Below, one piece after another: positions 49,376 to 61,499 of a stretch of 64,000 bases of DNA (its first letter is position 1; each line of letters starts with the position of its first letter). The stretch spans positions 6,197,174-6,261,173 of the forward strand of contig OY754986.1 of assembly GCA_963576475.1 (NCBI GenBank), given 5' to 3'. Made by a program: the position numbers and the translations under genes. The notes beneath the pieces were generated by a model that was given only the letters and a program-made list of their open reading frames with translations, did not search any database and was not told the DNA's origin. This DNA comes from Molanna angustata (lineage: Eukaryota; Arthropoda; Insecta; Trichoptera; Molannidae).

Positions 49376-49419
49376 TCCTTGAAAATGCCTGGTGATATTC
49401 AGGCGAAACGTCGGAAGAC
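49376..49419 (+). ncRNA. Hammerhead-like motif (family A)
   Basis: Plus-strand copy: UCC, UUGAAAA (49379-49385), GCCUG/CAGGC hairpin, GAAACGUC (49405-49412), GGA. Same variant core as at 1302 and 54773. Confidence 0.5.
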
Positions 49420-49504
49420 AAATGGTCTTAGTCAAGACCTACTGACACGGGAAAACCGAGATAAAAATATTATAACATATTTCACCCGTGAAAACATCAA
49501 ATAT

Positions 49505-49738
<234 letters not shown>

Positions 49739-49832
49739 ACTAGAAAGGTTTTCACGGGTATTTGAAAATATGAAATTATTATTATCTTTAGGGTTATCCC
49801 GCGTCAAAATCAGATCCTTGGAAGGATCTTTC

Positions 49833-49884
49833 GTCAACCGACGTTTCGCCTGGATCACACCAGGCATCTTCAGGGCCTTGTTGA
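49833..49884 (-). ncRNA. Hammerhead ribozyme motif (family B, canonical core)
   Basis: Mirror copy of the plus-strand motif at 54109-54160, located in the 3' non-coding end of the left inverted PLE copy. Confidence 0.68.
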
Positions 49885-49967
49885 TAGATTCTCGCTTCGT
49901 GTGTCAGTGCAAGCACGTCCGTTCGAGCCGAGAACCTAGCACCAAGTGACGATTGGAAAGTTAAAGT

Positions 49968-51492
49968 TTAAACTGTTGGGGTAGATGGGTTTTCCCCGCT
50001 TTTGTTCGCCTTAATGGCTTTTGACTGGCTTCTGGTGATTCGCCTCACGCTTAATGATGTATCTATTGTATTAATTTTATTTGTTTGGCGTTTAACATTT
50101 AATGGGTTTACTGTAATGGGATTTTTATTGCTGTCAATTTCTGAGGTATTTAATGAATGTTTTATAATGTTATTTTTATTTTTATTGTCGATTCTATTTT
50201 TATGTAAGATATTTTTCCAGGCCAGCGGGAGACGCACACCATCGTCTCGATTATTCACGACATTCTTCCTTTTGTAAATTTCGATTGCCTCTCTATAAAT
50301 TCTTACTGTTTCTGTGTTAATACTTGCAACTACGCGTGCATTATCGAAATCGATTTGATGTCCTTCGTTCAGAGTATGTTGGACTAGTGAAGACGTTAAT
50401 TTTCTATTATTTGAATCCACTCTATGCTCCGCGACCCTGGCTGATATTTTTCTGTTACTTTTTCCCACGTATGTCTTGTCGCATGATTTACATGGTATTT
50501 CGTATATGCCATGAGACTCTAGAGGGATTTTGTCTTTTACATTTCGCAGAAGGGTTGATATTTTATTTTCTGTTCTAAAGACTGTTCTAATATTATGTTG
50601 ATTTAGAAGGCGACTGATTTTATCTGTGGTTCCTTTTATGTATGGTAAAAAAGCTGTAGCTAACGGTTTTTCAGAAATAGTTTTATCAATTTTTATGACG
50701 TTTTTATTAGTTTGACGTTTGACTGCTTTATTTATAACAAAATTGGAGAAGCCATTACATTGCAGGGTTTTTTTGAGGTTATTTAATTCATTTTGTTGGT
50801 GGTCAGAGTCTGTTATTTTTATAGCTCTGGAAACTAATGTATTAGCTACCGATGCAATTTGTGCCGGGTGATGGTTAGAGGATGCATGTAGATATCTATC
50901 TGTATGTGTGGCTTTCCGGTAAACCGTATGACCAAGGCTACCGTCATCCTTCTTAATAACTAGGACGTCTAAAAATGGTATTTGATTATTATTTTCTAAT
51001 TCCATTGTAAATTTTATATCGCTGTGGAGCCCGTTTAAATAAATTAGAAATTTGTTTAGTTCCTCCAATCCGTGGGGCCATATTATGAACGTATCATCCA
51101 CGTATCTAATCCAGAGTTTCGGTTTCAAATGTGATTTTTCTAAGGCGTCTATTTCAAATTTTGTCATAAAAAGATTTGCAACCGGTGGTGAAAGAGGCGA
51201 ACCCATTGGTGCTCCTTTAATCTGTTTGTATATTTTATCGTCATAAATGAAAAATGTATTATTTAAGCAATGTTCTATCAATTCAGTTATGTCTTTTGAT
51301 GGTTCACAAATTTCTTTTACTGCGGAAAGTGCCTCATCGGTAGGTATGTTGGTAAAAAGTGACACAATATCAAAACTAACAAGAATATCTGTTTTTTCTA
51401 ACTTTTGGTCTTCTATTATTTTAATGAAGTGTTCCGAGTTTTTTACGTAAGAGTTTGCTAGTTCTACATCCGGTTGTAAATATTTCGATAGG
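49968..51492 (-). pseudogene. PLE family B, 5'-truncated inverted copy (RT C-part + GIY-YIG)
   Basis: Encodes the C-terminal 509 residues of the same protein as 51495-54025: SFDIVSLFTNIP, GAPMGSPLSPPVANLF, YVDDTF, then the GIY-YIG domain (GIYEIPCKSCDKTYVG), with the same C-terminus ending NPSTPTV. Its 5' end is cut at 51492, which removes the N-terminal third including the early RT blocks. The first in-frame Met (51545) lies outside the element sequence, in the antisense of the right copy. No internal stop. Confidence 0.88.
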
Positions 51493-54025
51493 AGAATTTT
51501 TTCGTGATACAAAGAAGTTTGAAAAGTTAAAGTGTAAACATGCAAAGCTTCTGTGTGATCTCGCGTTTCTCAGTCGGTGTCGTGATAAAAAAGTAGTGCC
51601 TGTTAGTTTTCGAGTAAGCCGACAAGTAAGCAGACATTCGGTGAGTCAAATCCTTAATAATACTAGTTTTGCTTTAATCAGAGATGAAATTAAAAATATT
51701 CGTTTTAAACTAGATTATATAGGTAAAGAAATATTTCAAATTCATTTAAAACTCGCTAATACTTTACACCCATTGTTATGGGACATGTTAGATAATGTCA
51801 TTGAGCTCCGAATTCAAAATAATACGCAAATAAATACCGACCGGCAAATTAATAAATTCAATCGTTTTCAAAATAAAATACAGAAACCCCAACCGACACT
51901 AGATTCGAGTAAACTGATTCATAATTTAACTGATTTTCAACTAGATGACGACATGACTTCGGTTTTGTCTAAAGGATTTAATTTCGGCGTAGTACCACCC
52001 AAAATACCTAATGAAGAGATCATTACAGGAATAGAATCCGCGTTACATAAATTAAACGAAAATATGGCTGAAACTATTCGCCAAGAAACATGCCACATTC
52101 TTAGAAAGTCACTTCCACCTAAAAGTAATATTACAAGAAACGAAGCCCGAGCTCTCAAAGAATTACGTTCAAATACAGATATAATTATACTTCCAGCGGA
52201 TAAAGGCAATGCCACAGTGATTATGAAAAGCGAAGAATATCACTCTAAAATGACTAATATATTAAATGATCCGGCATACAAACTTCATAACAAAAATCCA
52301 ATTACATATCTAGAAAAAACAACAAAATCTAAAATAATAGCATCAAAACTAAACGAAGACTTAAAGAAATCATTGATACCGCGCGAAAAATCATCCCGCT
52401 TCCCCAAATTGTATGGTTTACCAAAAATCCATAAAGACAATGTGCCACTTAGGCCCATAGTGAGTTCAGTAGGATCGCCCCTCCAATCGCTTTCAAAATA
52501 CCTATCGAAATATTTACAACCGGATGTAGAACTAGCAAACTCTTACGTAAAAAACTCGGAACACTTCATTAAAATAATAGAAGACCAAAAGTTAGAAAAA
52601 ACAGATATTCTTGTTAGTTTTGATATTGTGTCACTTTTTACCAACATACCTACCGATGAGGCACTTTCCGCAGTAAAAGAAATTTGTGAACCATCAAAAG
52701 ACATAACTGAATTGATAGAACATTGCTTAAATAATACATTTTTCATTTATGACGATAAAATATACAAACAGATTAAAGGAGCACCAATGGGTTCGCCTCT
52801 TTCACCACCGGTTGCAAATCTTTTTATGACAAAATTTGAAATAGACGCCTTAGAAAAATCACATTTGAAACCGAAACTCTGGATTAGATACGTGGATGAT
52901 ACGTTCATAATATGGCCCCACGGATTGGAGGAACTAAACAAATTTCTAATTTATTTAAACGGGCTCCACAGCGATATAAAATTTACAATGGAATTAGAAA
53001 ATAATAATCAAATACCATTTTTAGACGTCCTAGTTATTAAGAAGGATGACGGTAGCCTTGGTCATACGGTTTACCGGAAAGCCACACATACAGATAGATA
53101 TCTACATGCATCCTCTAACCATCACCCGGCACAAATTGCATCGGTAGCTAATACATTAGTTTCCAGAGCTATAAAAATAACAGACTCCGACCACCAACAA
53201 AATGAATTAAATAACCTCAAAAAAACCCTGCAATGTAATGGCTTCTCCAATTTTGTTATAAATAAAGCAGTCAAACGTCAAACTAATAAAAACGTCATAA
53301 AAATTGATAAAACTATTTCTGAAAAACCGTTAGCTACAGCTTTTTTACCATACATAAAAGGAACCACAGATAAAATCAGTCGCCTTCTAAATCAACATAA
53401 TATTAGAACAGTCTTTAGAACAGAAAATAAAATATCAACCCTTCTGCGAAATGTAAAAGACAAAATCCCTCTAGAGTCTCATGGCATATACGAAATACCA
53501 TGTAAATCATGCGACAAGACATACGTGGGAAAAAGTAACAGAAAAATATCAGCCAGGGTCGCGGAGCATAGAGTGGATTCAAATAATAGAAAATTAACGT
53601 CTTCACTAGTCCAACATACTCTGAACGAAGGACATCAAATCGATTTCGATAATGCACGCGTAGTTGCAAGTATTAACACAGAAACAGTAAGAATTTATAG
53701 AGAGGCAATCGAAATTTACAAAAGGAAGAATGTCGTGAATAATCGAGACGATGGTGTGCGTCTCCCGCTGGCCTGGAAAAATATCTTACATAAAAATAGA
53801 ATCGACAATAAAAATAAAAATAACATTATAAAACATTCATTAAATACCTCAGAAATTGACAGCAATAAAAATCCCATTACAGTAAACCCATTAAATGTTA
53901 AACGCCAAACAAATAAAATTAATACAATAGATACATCATTAAGCGTGAGGCGAATCACCAGAAGCCAGTCAAAAGCCATTAAGGCGAACAAAAGCGGGGA
54001 AAACCCATCTACCCCAACAGTTTAA
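51455..54025 (+). CDS. Penelope-like element polyprotein: reverse transcriptase + GIY-YIG endonuclease
   Basis: An 856-codon frame, close to the usual PLE length. It replicates the element by target-primed reverse transcription after cleavage by the GIY-YIG nuclease. N-terminal region: KFEKLKCKHAKLLCDLAFL, typical near the start of PLE proteins. RT blocks: ILPADKGNATVIM (about residue 250), PKLYGLPKIHKD, RPIVSSVGSPLQSLSKYL, SFDIVSLFTNIP with Asp390, GAPMGSPLSP at 442-451 and catalytic YVDD at 479-482. Endonuclease: GIY at 677-679, CKSC zinc cysteines, YVG at 690-692, SARVAEH and YREAIEIYKR with the probable catalytic Glu. The tail is basic (RRITRSQSKAIKANK). The first 13 or so codons, including the Met, come from the antisense of the inverted copy (junction 51492/51495), so the original start is missing or the start is chimeric. 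No disabling mutations seen. Confidence 0.93.
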   Translation: MLVLHPVVNISIGEFFRDTKKFEKLKCKHAKLLCDLAFLSRCRDKKVVPVSFRVSRQVSRHSVSQILNNTSFALIRDEIKNIRFKLDYIGKEIFQIHLKLANTLHPLLWDMLDNVIELRIQNNTQINTDRQINKFNRFQNKIQKPQPTLDSSKLIHNLTDFQLDDDMTSVLSKGFNFGVVPPKIPNEEIITGIESALHKLNENMAETIRQETCHILRKSLPPKSNITRNEARALKELRSNTDIIILPADKGNATVIMKSEEYHSKMTNILNDPAYKLHNKNPITYLEKTTKSKIIASKLNEDLKKSLIPREKSSRFPKLYGLPKIHKDNVPLRPIVSSVGSPLQSLSKYLSKYLQPDVELANSYVKNSEHFIKIIEDQKLEKTDILVSFDIVSLFTNIPTDEALSAVKEICEPSKDITELIEHCLNNTFFIYDDKIYKQIKGAPMGSPLSPPVANLFMTKFEIDALEKSHLKPKLWIRYVDDTFIIWPHGLEELNKFLIYLNGLHSDIKFTMELENNNQIPFLDVLVIKKDDGSLGHTVYRKATHTDRYLHASSNHHPAQIASVANTLVSRAIKITDSDHQQNELNNLKKTLQCNGFSNFVINKAVKRQTNKNVIKIDKTISEKPLATAFLPYIKGTTDKISRLLNQHNIRTVFRTENKISTLLRNVKDKIPLESHGIYEIPCKSCDKTYVGKSNRKISARVAEHRVDSNNRKLTSSLVQHTLNEGHQIDFDNARVVASINTETVRIYREAIEIYKRKNVVNNRDDGVRLPLAWKNILHKNRIDNKNKNNIIKHSLNTSEIDSNKNPITVNPLNVKRQTNKINTIDTSLSVRRITRSQSKAIKANKSGENPSTPTV

Positions 54026-54108
54026 ACTTTAACTTTCCAATCGTCACTTGGTGCTAGGTTCTCGGCTCGAACGGACGTGCTTGCACTGACACACGAAGCG
54101 AGAATCTA

Positions 54109-54160
54109 TCAACAAGGCCCTGAAGATGCCTGGTGTGATCCAGGCGAAACGTCGGTTGAC
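54109..54160 (+). ncRNA. Hammerhead ribozyme motif (family B, canonical core)
   Basis: Located 84 bp after the PLE stop codon. Stem I 5' strand (UCAACAAGGCC), core CUGAAGA at 54120-54126 matching CUGANGA, stem II GCCUGG-UGUGAU-CCAGGC, GAAA at 54146-54149, minimal self-complementary stem III ACGU with C17 (54153), then stem I 3' strand GGUUGAC. Predicted cleavage after 54153. Hammerheads with such a two-base-pair stem III are known from PLE termini and are thought to work best as dimers. By-eye prediction, all core bases consistent. Confidence 0.7.
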
Positions 54161-54216
54161 GAAAGATCCTTCCAAGGATCTGATTTTGACGCGGGATAAC
54201 CCTAAAGATAATAATA

Positions 54217-54548
<332 letters not shown>

Positions 54549-54633
54549 ATATTTGATGTTTTCACGGGTGAAATATGTTATAATATTTTTATCTCGGTTT
54601 TCCCGTGTCAGTAGGTCTTGACTAAGACCATTT

Positions 54634-54677
54634 GTCTTCCGACGTTTCGCCTGAATATCACCAGGCATTTTCAAGGA
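54634..54677 (-). ncRNA. Hammerhead-like motif (family A)
   Basis: Minus-strand U3/A8 variant (UUGAAAA ... GAAACGUC) in the left arm of palindrome 3. Confidence 0.5.
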
Positions 54678-54772
54678 CTTAACGAAAAGCACGCGCGCGA
54701 CACACGTCTACTCACTTGACGGTGAGCTTTCAGTGTGAGTAGACGTGTGTCGCGCGCGTGCTTTTCGTTAAG

Positions 54773-54816
54773 TCCTTGAAAATGCCTGGTGATATTCAGG
54801 CGAAACGTCGGAAGAC
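54773..54816 (+). ncRNA. Hammerhead-like motif (family A)
   Basis: Plus-strand U3/A8 variant in the right arm, core 54776-54782, GAAACGUC at 54802-54809. Confidence 0.5.
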
Positions 54817-54870
54817 AAATGCTCTTAGTCAAGACCTACTGACACGGGAAAACCGAGATAAAAATATTAT

Positions 54871-55234
<364 letters not shown>

Positions 55235-55276
55235 TTATCATTATTTTTCCGGATAATCCGCTGTGGCTTTTGGTTG

Positions 55277-55324
55277 TCTTGCCGACGTTTCGCCCGAATG
55301 ACATCGGGCATTATCGAGGCTATT
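55277..55324 (-). ncRNA. Hammerhead-like motif (family C, variant core)
   Basis: Minus strand: stem I 5' GCC, core UCGAUAA, stem II GCCCGA-UGUCAU-UCGGGC, GAAACGUC, stem I 3' GGC. Compared with CUGANGA: C3 to U, U4 to C, G8 to A. As in family A, positions 3 and 8 change together to U and A. Confidence 0.45.
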
Positions 55325-55383
55325 AACTCGAGCGCGTGCACGAAGATAATGACGCTAGCGTGCTGTCGTGTTGTCTATTTATG

Positions 55384-56043
55384 TTATTCAAACGACGACT
55401 TAGCGCTGCTTCGTGTTATACGTCGAGCGGGGTGGGGGGGCGGCGGTGCGTTGGTACCGGCCGGCTCGCTGTGTATCGAAGTACAGCTAGGTGTATTCAC
55501 TCTGCTACGACACTGTTCACTTGCGGTCGCGGGGTAGTTACTCGGGAGGGGGGTGGGGTGTGGTAGGTTCCGTGCCGGTCGATCGGCTTGCTGTGGACGG
55601 TCTATGTGCGGCTCGCTATGTTGTGTATGGAGGGCTATGATACGCGGCGATCGACGTGTAGGTATTTTTGTAACGGTGGCGGGCGGCTCTATGTTAGAAG
55701 TATTGTTGATTTCTTTACAGTCTTTATTTTTAATATTACTTATCCGGTTTATCAGAGGCTTCCAAGCTGCAGGTAGTCGAAGCGAATCGTCACGTGTATT
55801 CATGGAATTTTCACGGCGTTCTATTTCTATTGCTTCGCGGAAGACTCGGCAAATTTCTTTTTCTTGGCGGACGAGTGTTTTTGCACCATCAAAATCAATT
55901 TTATGCCCCTCGGTCAACACGTGGTTAGACAAAGTTGACGTGGGCTTCTTTTGTTTGACGTCCAACTGATGCTCCGCTACTCTTGCCGAAATCTTCCTGT
56001 TCGTGCGACCAATGTACGTTTTTTCGCACGAACCGCAAGGTAA
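55384..56043 (-). pseudogene. PLE GIY-YIG endonuclease C-terminus (family C)
   Basis: Minus frame (ORF 56121 to 55384; real homology from about 56043): [51 protein letters not shown] and [19 protein letters not shown], then [12 protein letters not shown] and a Pro/Ser/Thr-rich tail ending [13 protein letters not shown]. Zinc-type CxxC, YIG and the catalytic Glu region are all recognisable and parallel to family B, but the reverse transcriptase is missing. Open to its stop, so truncated rather than eroded. Confidence 0.87.
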
Positions 56044-56115
56044 TGATAATTCATATTCTACGATCCGCGAAAACAATGATAATTCATATTCTACGATCCG
56101 CGAAAACATCAAAAC

Positions 56116-56397
<282 letters not shown>

Positions 56398-56401
56398 TTT
56401 C

Positions 56402-56920
56402 TCTTAATGTTATTACATATATGTACATATATACCTACACGTTTACTATGAACATGTGTACGTGTTTTATATGAATTACTAATATATAACAGCCTGTAAT
56501 TGGCTCAATTTATATGTAATTGTTTTATATAAAAAATGTATATAGCTGTTGACAATTCATTAAAAAAAAATTTAAAAAAAAATTGCCATTATATTCTTTG
56601 AGCCTTCAATTTTGGTTCGTGCCGAGGTTTGCCATTTTTTTAGTCTCATTTAGAAAAACAAATCATTACTTCCAACCGACAATATTATTCTTGATTGAAC
56701 TACTTAGATAATTAATAAAAAAAATTAGTGGGTTGTGGTCAACGCTATACTCCTCACTATCAAGTCACTCCACAGAGTATTGATTTTTTTTTAAGAAAAT
56801 TTTCAGCATATTCATGAAATGCTTCTGTGAAATTATTTTTGATTAAAATATTTTATAATGAAAACTTGATAAATCTTTAATGAAATTTCACGATTGTGAT
56901 GTGCACTTTAAGCAATATTT
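56402..56920. other. No gene recognised
   Basis: AT-rich intron. Confidence 0.5.
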
Positions 56921-56924
56921 TATT

Positions 56925-57072
56925 ATTATTATTTTTATTATTTAAATGTTATCACACCATATGTATAATGACAACAATAAGTTGATTACCGCTGCCCAAC
57001 TAGGAAATCCAAGGGATAGCAGTTTACAACTTTTACTGACAATTATAAGCAATTATGAACCAGGTGATTGTT
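56925..57072 (-). repeat. LINE 3' end (family L3), minus copy
   Basis: Reverse complement resembles the L3 block (ataatgattaccgctgccca, actaggaaatccaaggga-type, gcagtttacaac) with an (AAT)n tail at 56925. More divergent than the copies at 13820 and 48230. Confidence 0.55.
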
Positions 57073-57349
57073 ACCGTTCTACACTATGAAAAAATGTTTA
57101 TTTTAATTTTTCTGAGCTTGTTTTCACATTGAGATATTTCACAGTTAAATTTTTTAGAAGTTAATTTTTCTTTGTCTTGTAATTTTATTAATAAAGTTGA
57201 TTATTTCTAAATATATCGATATTTGATTATTTTTATTTATAGTACAAGAGTTCTTTTACACATATCACTGGGTATTTTGCATGTAACCAAGAGGATTTTT
57301 ATTTTATTATAAATAAACCTTAGGGTGACGGTACTGTAGGACTTCCTAC

Positions 57350-57505
57350 CTACACATTAGTCATTAGATGAAGAATGAACACACACACACACACAGCCAC
57401 ATACACACAATACATACATTGAACATCGTTATGAAACTTTCAGAATACAATCTCAGCATGACACTTATTGATAATCTGCATTAATAAAAAATAAAAGTGA
57501 GGAGT
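57350..57505 (-). repeat. Dispersed repeat R4, minus copy
   Basis: Reverse-complement of the R4 core: gaaactttcagaatacaatc, tcagcatgac and gaggagta. It contains a (CA)n run at 57380-57394, mirroring the (GT)n of the 43.8 kb copy. Confidence 0.65.
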
Positions 57506-57539
57506 AGAAGTTTGGGTTTAATATCACCTAAAATTTTTT

Positions 57540-57745
57540 TCACATCTAAAGAGAGACGAAGTTGGAATATTATAGGTGAACCAGGAAGTCAAGGCACCTA
57601 CAGAGATTACGACCTCTCATCAGCTGGTTTACGTAAACCATGTGGTCGTAAGCCATGTTTTCCTATAATATTCCAACTTCGTCTCTATTGAACTGTTAAA
57701 AAAATGTCAAAAATAGCATAGAATCCCGATAGGGAAAAATATGAG
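57540..57745. mobile_element. MITE family M1, copy f (short)
   Basis: Left agagacgaagttggaatatt...ccaggaagtcaaggcaccta and right cctataatattccaacttcg...tctctattgaactgttaaaa are inverted. The centre is reduced by a large deletion (gtttacgtaaaccatgtggt). Confidence 0.78.
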
Positions 57746-59255
57746 TATGGATGTAGAGAGCGTAAATGGAAAGAATATTTCGAGGAACTGTATGATAGCG
57801 GTATAAGCGGTGGCGGGAGTCACAGAACATGGCAAATAAAGTAAGATGAAATATAAGAAATTACGTGTGAATAACTCTATGAAGTGAACACACCAAAACG
57901 GGGTTAGTTGCCGGGTATGACAGTGTATCAGCCGATCTTAAAAAAAATATGGCGGCGATAAGACTTGTGACTCTCTCTTTTCAACAAATTTTGGGAAGCA
58001 GGACGCGCTCATTAGACTGGAGAAATGCAGTCGTGGTCCCTTTGGTATAAAGGTTAATGAAAGAAGCTTTACTGCAATAGCTTTACAGCTATCATAAGTT
58101 TACTAAGCTCTGTTGGTAAAATTCTATATCAAAGCGTACGAAAGGTTACAAAGAGCAAGTTTTGGGATGTCCAAGGTACGTTTGTGGGCGGCAGAAGATG
58201 TATTGACCAATTTTCTTTCTCTTAGTGGGGACATAGAAAAGGTCTTGGATAAAGGCCAGAAATTTTTCTGTGCCTTTGTTAACCTGGATAAGGCCTATAC
58301 AAAGTTTTCAGAGAAAAAAAAATATGGAATATACTATTAGTGTACAGAGTGAAGGGCAACTGCAATGATAATATATGCACAATAATATGATTATATGAGC
58401 AGCGAAGCACTAGTTCGTGCCGACGACGCAGTTACAATGAGTTTTTCTATAAATAATGGCGTTAAACAGGTGCGTGCTCATCAATCGGTAGGTACATTAA
58501 TTTTTTGCATCCATATGATGAAATATCCCTAAGGATGAAATCAAGGGTCTGAAATTGACTACTGCAACAATGCGTGATTTGATGTACGCAGACGAGAAGG
58601 CACTGCTAGCAGAGAGCATGGAAGAGTTAGTATGTATGATATGTAAGGAATACATAGAGAACGGACTAAGGATTGATGCCAGAAAATCAAAGGCAATGGT
58701 CTTTGAAAAACAAATTGCTCAAGTAAGTTGACAGGTGTTTCTTTCTGAGAAGCATGTTTAATGGAACGAACGACCTGATAAGGATATCAAAAGTGAAAGG
58801 AGCACTTAGACCATTTATGAATGATCGCAATATATCAAAGAATGCCAAAGATGCCATCCACAATGCTATCGTAGTGCCAACCTTGAAGTATGCAAGTAAA
58901 ATTGGACATGACAGAAGTCGCACGAAAGCATAATAAATGCAGTTGAAATTAGATCGCTTAGAAGACTTTGTAAAATAACGATGTATGATAGGGATAGAAA
59001 TAAGGACACAAGAAAATATTGTATGATGAAGAATTATTTAATTAATTGAATGAAAGAAGCACATTGAGATGGTTTGGATGGTTTGACCATGTCAACAATA
59101 TTCTGAATGACGGAAATGTAAAAAGCATGAATAACAGAAGAACATTATATATGAAACGATTCATAAATATGTGAAAAGATAGAAAATGTGGCATTCGATT
59201 TTTTCTGCCTACCCTGTGAGGGAAATGGCGTGATTGTATGTTTTTTTAAGCATAA
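57745..59255 (+). pseudogene. RTE-like LINE, decayed, nearly full RT span
   Basis: Readable pieces in changing frames: KEYFEELYD (about 57770), a VFVNLDKAY-like RT block (about 58275, FCAFVNLDKAYTKF), LMYADEKALLAESMEELV (58570-58640, the catalytic YADD box reading YADE), GLRIDARKSKAMVF, and the 3' end tctgcctaccctgtgaggga...ggcgtgattgtatg (59205-59245), which matches the family at 28325. Many stops and frameshifts; inactive. Confidence 0.75.
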
Positions 59256-59421
59256 ACCGCTCCTATTGAGACAATTAAGTTTATAAAACCCAAACTTTTA
59301 ACTCTACACATAGTATTTTAGAAACCCTTGTTCAAATGTTAGGTACATTTAGTTTGTATGATATCCTTGTCAACAACATGTATTTTGCTACCTATCATAA
59401 ATATATGTAAGTACAACTAAC

Positions 59422-60044
59422 CTGTTTGATCCAACTGGAGGGGTTGCGTACGGAACTCCTAGGAATACCTCAACGGGCTTCAGGAACTTGTGTTCGTCCT
59501 TTGTCACCATTATACCCTGGAGCTTCCCGTACCTGGTTTGAATAATCCTGTTACTCAGTTTCGATTTAGAATTGGAGTTTACATTGAACTGTCGGGCGTT
59601 CAAGTAGGCACTGTTTAGATTATTCACGCCTCCCGGATAGCTGTTGTATGGATTGTTAACATTGTATTGGTATTGTTGGTTGTTTGTGTTCCCGTAGTGA
59701 TGGTCATAGTCAGAGTTACCGTTGCTACCGAAATTGTGTCCGAAGGTGTCGTATGAGCTATCCGTATTGTCGTAATGGGTTTTGGTATCGTATTCTCCAT
59801 TGTCGCTAGTTTGGGCGCTGTTTTTGGGCTCGTTGGGTGCGTTGTTATTGTGTGTGGAATTCCAGTGTATGCCGTCTACGTGAAGATTATCCTCGGCAAT
59901 TGTCTCCGCGTGTCCCACTCTAACGTCTGGTATTGTTTCGGGTTTGGTTGTGTCCGTTTTGGCTACAGTATCACAGTCAACGTTATTGATTAAAATCACA
60001 GTCACTAATAAACATTTAACTTTAATTTTGAAACCTATATCCAT
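59422..60044 (-). CDS. Nlg: Neuroligin, first coding exon
   Basis: Encodes 207 codons plus two bases. The Met at 60044 starts a clean signal peptide (MDIGFKIKVKCLLVTVILI, then NNVDC); an in-frame upstream Met at 60095 would add 17 basic residues and is less likely. Then comes a low-complexity ectodomain stretch rich in Asn, Tyr, Asp and Gly (roughly residues 90-155), followed by NRIIQTRYGKLQGIM and VFLGVPYATPPVGSN, the N-terminal signature of the neuroligin/cholinesterase fold. Neuroligins are single-pass postsynaptic adhesion proteins lacking esterase activity. The donor is AACAG|GTTAGT (GT at 59421-59420). A probable acceptor TTTTCAG|GTGG at 60355 suggests the exon starts at 60354 with 5' UTR, so another upstream exon exists. 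Continues at 29470. Frame intact. The long Asn/Tyr-rich insert is unusual in my experience of the family. Confidence 0.92.
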
Positions 60045-60354
60045 TTTATGGCGTCCTTTATTTTCTGCCAGACGTTTTATTTTAGAGCGTGGCATTATAA
60101 TTTATTTTTCTGAGAAATTAATACCAACATGTCTGATTTTATATTTTTTTAAACGAAAAACACTAAAAAACTTCAATTATTTATAAAAGATTTTTTTTTG
60201 TTTCACATTGTTTTTTCACAAATAGCGACAAAACACTGAGTCCGATATAAGCACGACATTGCTAATATAATGTTGTGTAAACTGCGTTTTTTTTCAATTC
60301 CAATGATTAGTTTCTTTTTAATTTATCATCAAAAGAAGATTCTGTATCGGCCAC
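60045..60354 (-). other. Probable neuroligin 5' UTR in coding exon
   Basis: Minus-strand sequence upstream of the ATG back to a T-rich tract and CAG|GTGGCC acceptor (AG at 60356-60355). An alternative in-frame ATG at 60095 lies here. Confidence 0.55.
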
Positions 60355-60359
60355 CTGAA

Positions 60360-61300
60360 AAAAACAAAACGAATCAAAATTAAAAACTTGCATATTCAGT
60401 GAAAACATGAATATGTATATTTTTATTTATCAATATTTTTGGAGTTCGATAAAAAAATATTCGTTTGCGAATTAAAATTTTTACTATATTTTCTTATCGG
60501 CAAATATAAACAATATTCATTTTTACGCAAACTTTTAGTATATAGGTATAATGTGTTTTATATCACTTGAAGTGCATTAATGGTGTAATGAAACTGAAAT
60601 GAGTTGCTATTAAAGAGGAATAACATATTTAATTAATTAAATTGTTTTATATAACAGTCATATTTAATTTTATTAAAAGCATACCTAAAAGAGAAACAAC
60701 ATTATAAGTCAATATTTCGCACTCATTTACGAGTTTTATATTTTTAATAATAATATTGACATTACACTTTTGACATATATTATACGTGTTTCTTTTATTT
60801 TTTCATTGTTTTTCAATCAATTATTCAATTGCCATAGAATACATTTTAAATTTAAATAAGTACTATCAAATAACAACATCACTTTCATAGATACTAACCC
60901 TTTCAGTATTCAGTAACGTTTTCGTATACATTTATACTGGAATACAACCTATAATAAAACACCTTCAAATATAATATATGTAGGTATAATATATACAGAG
61001 AATTTGGCGGTTGCCTTATGCATGGTTTTCCATCTAAAATGTGCTGTACCTATCATTTAGTTTACAGGAAGAAACTGAAAGATTTATGACGAAATAAATT
61101 CTACTTTTAACTACCAAAACAACTGAATGTTCCTACTTAAACCAACTCGAACCCATTACCGATTGTGTTGGTACTTGTTAAACTTTTATGATATAGCTGC
61201 AAACTAAAATTACTAAACGATGTCGTATCATATATTATTAGTTATAAGTACCTACTAATGAAGGGATTGAATTCAACGATATTTAGTATATAAGTAGGTT
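60360..61300. other. Upstream intron, nothing recognised
   Basis: AT-rich; no exon-like or repeat-like structure noted. Confidence 0.45.
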
Positions 61301-61319
61301 ATCTCTTCCAATAGAAATG

Positions 61320-61390
61320 CAAGAATAGCGAGAGAAGTTAATAAGTTTCTCTTCTGCTCAAGAATTGAACCCAGGATACAGAGATAGGTA
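61320..61390 (-). repeat. SINE fragment
   Basis: ttctgctcaagaattgaacccagg resembles the head of the SINE-like blocks at 2150-2490. Confidence 0.4.
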
Positions 61391-61499
61391 GGTACAACAC
61401 AAAAGCGTTAGGTTTATTATTTTTTTACATTCTTTTTTTTTTTTTAATTCTTTGTAAATGCATGAAACAGATAAAACAAAATTCCATAGAACATCTTTA

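Noticed and set aside
50002..50277. Plus- and minus-strand hydrophobic frames within the PLE arms
   Set aside because: Antisense shadows of the PLE polyprotein; they occur twice because the arms are inverted copies.
59775..59993. Hydrophobic 72-codon plus-strand frame
   Set aside because: Antisense of neuroligin exon 1.
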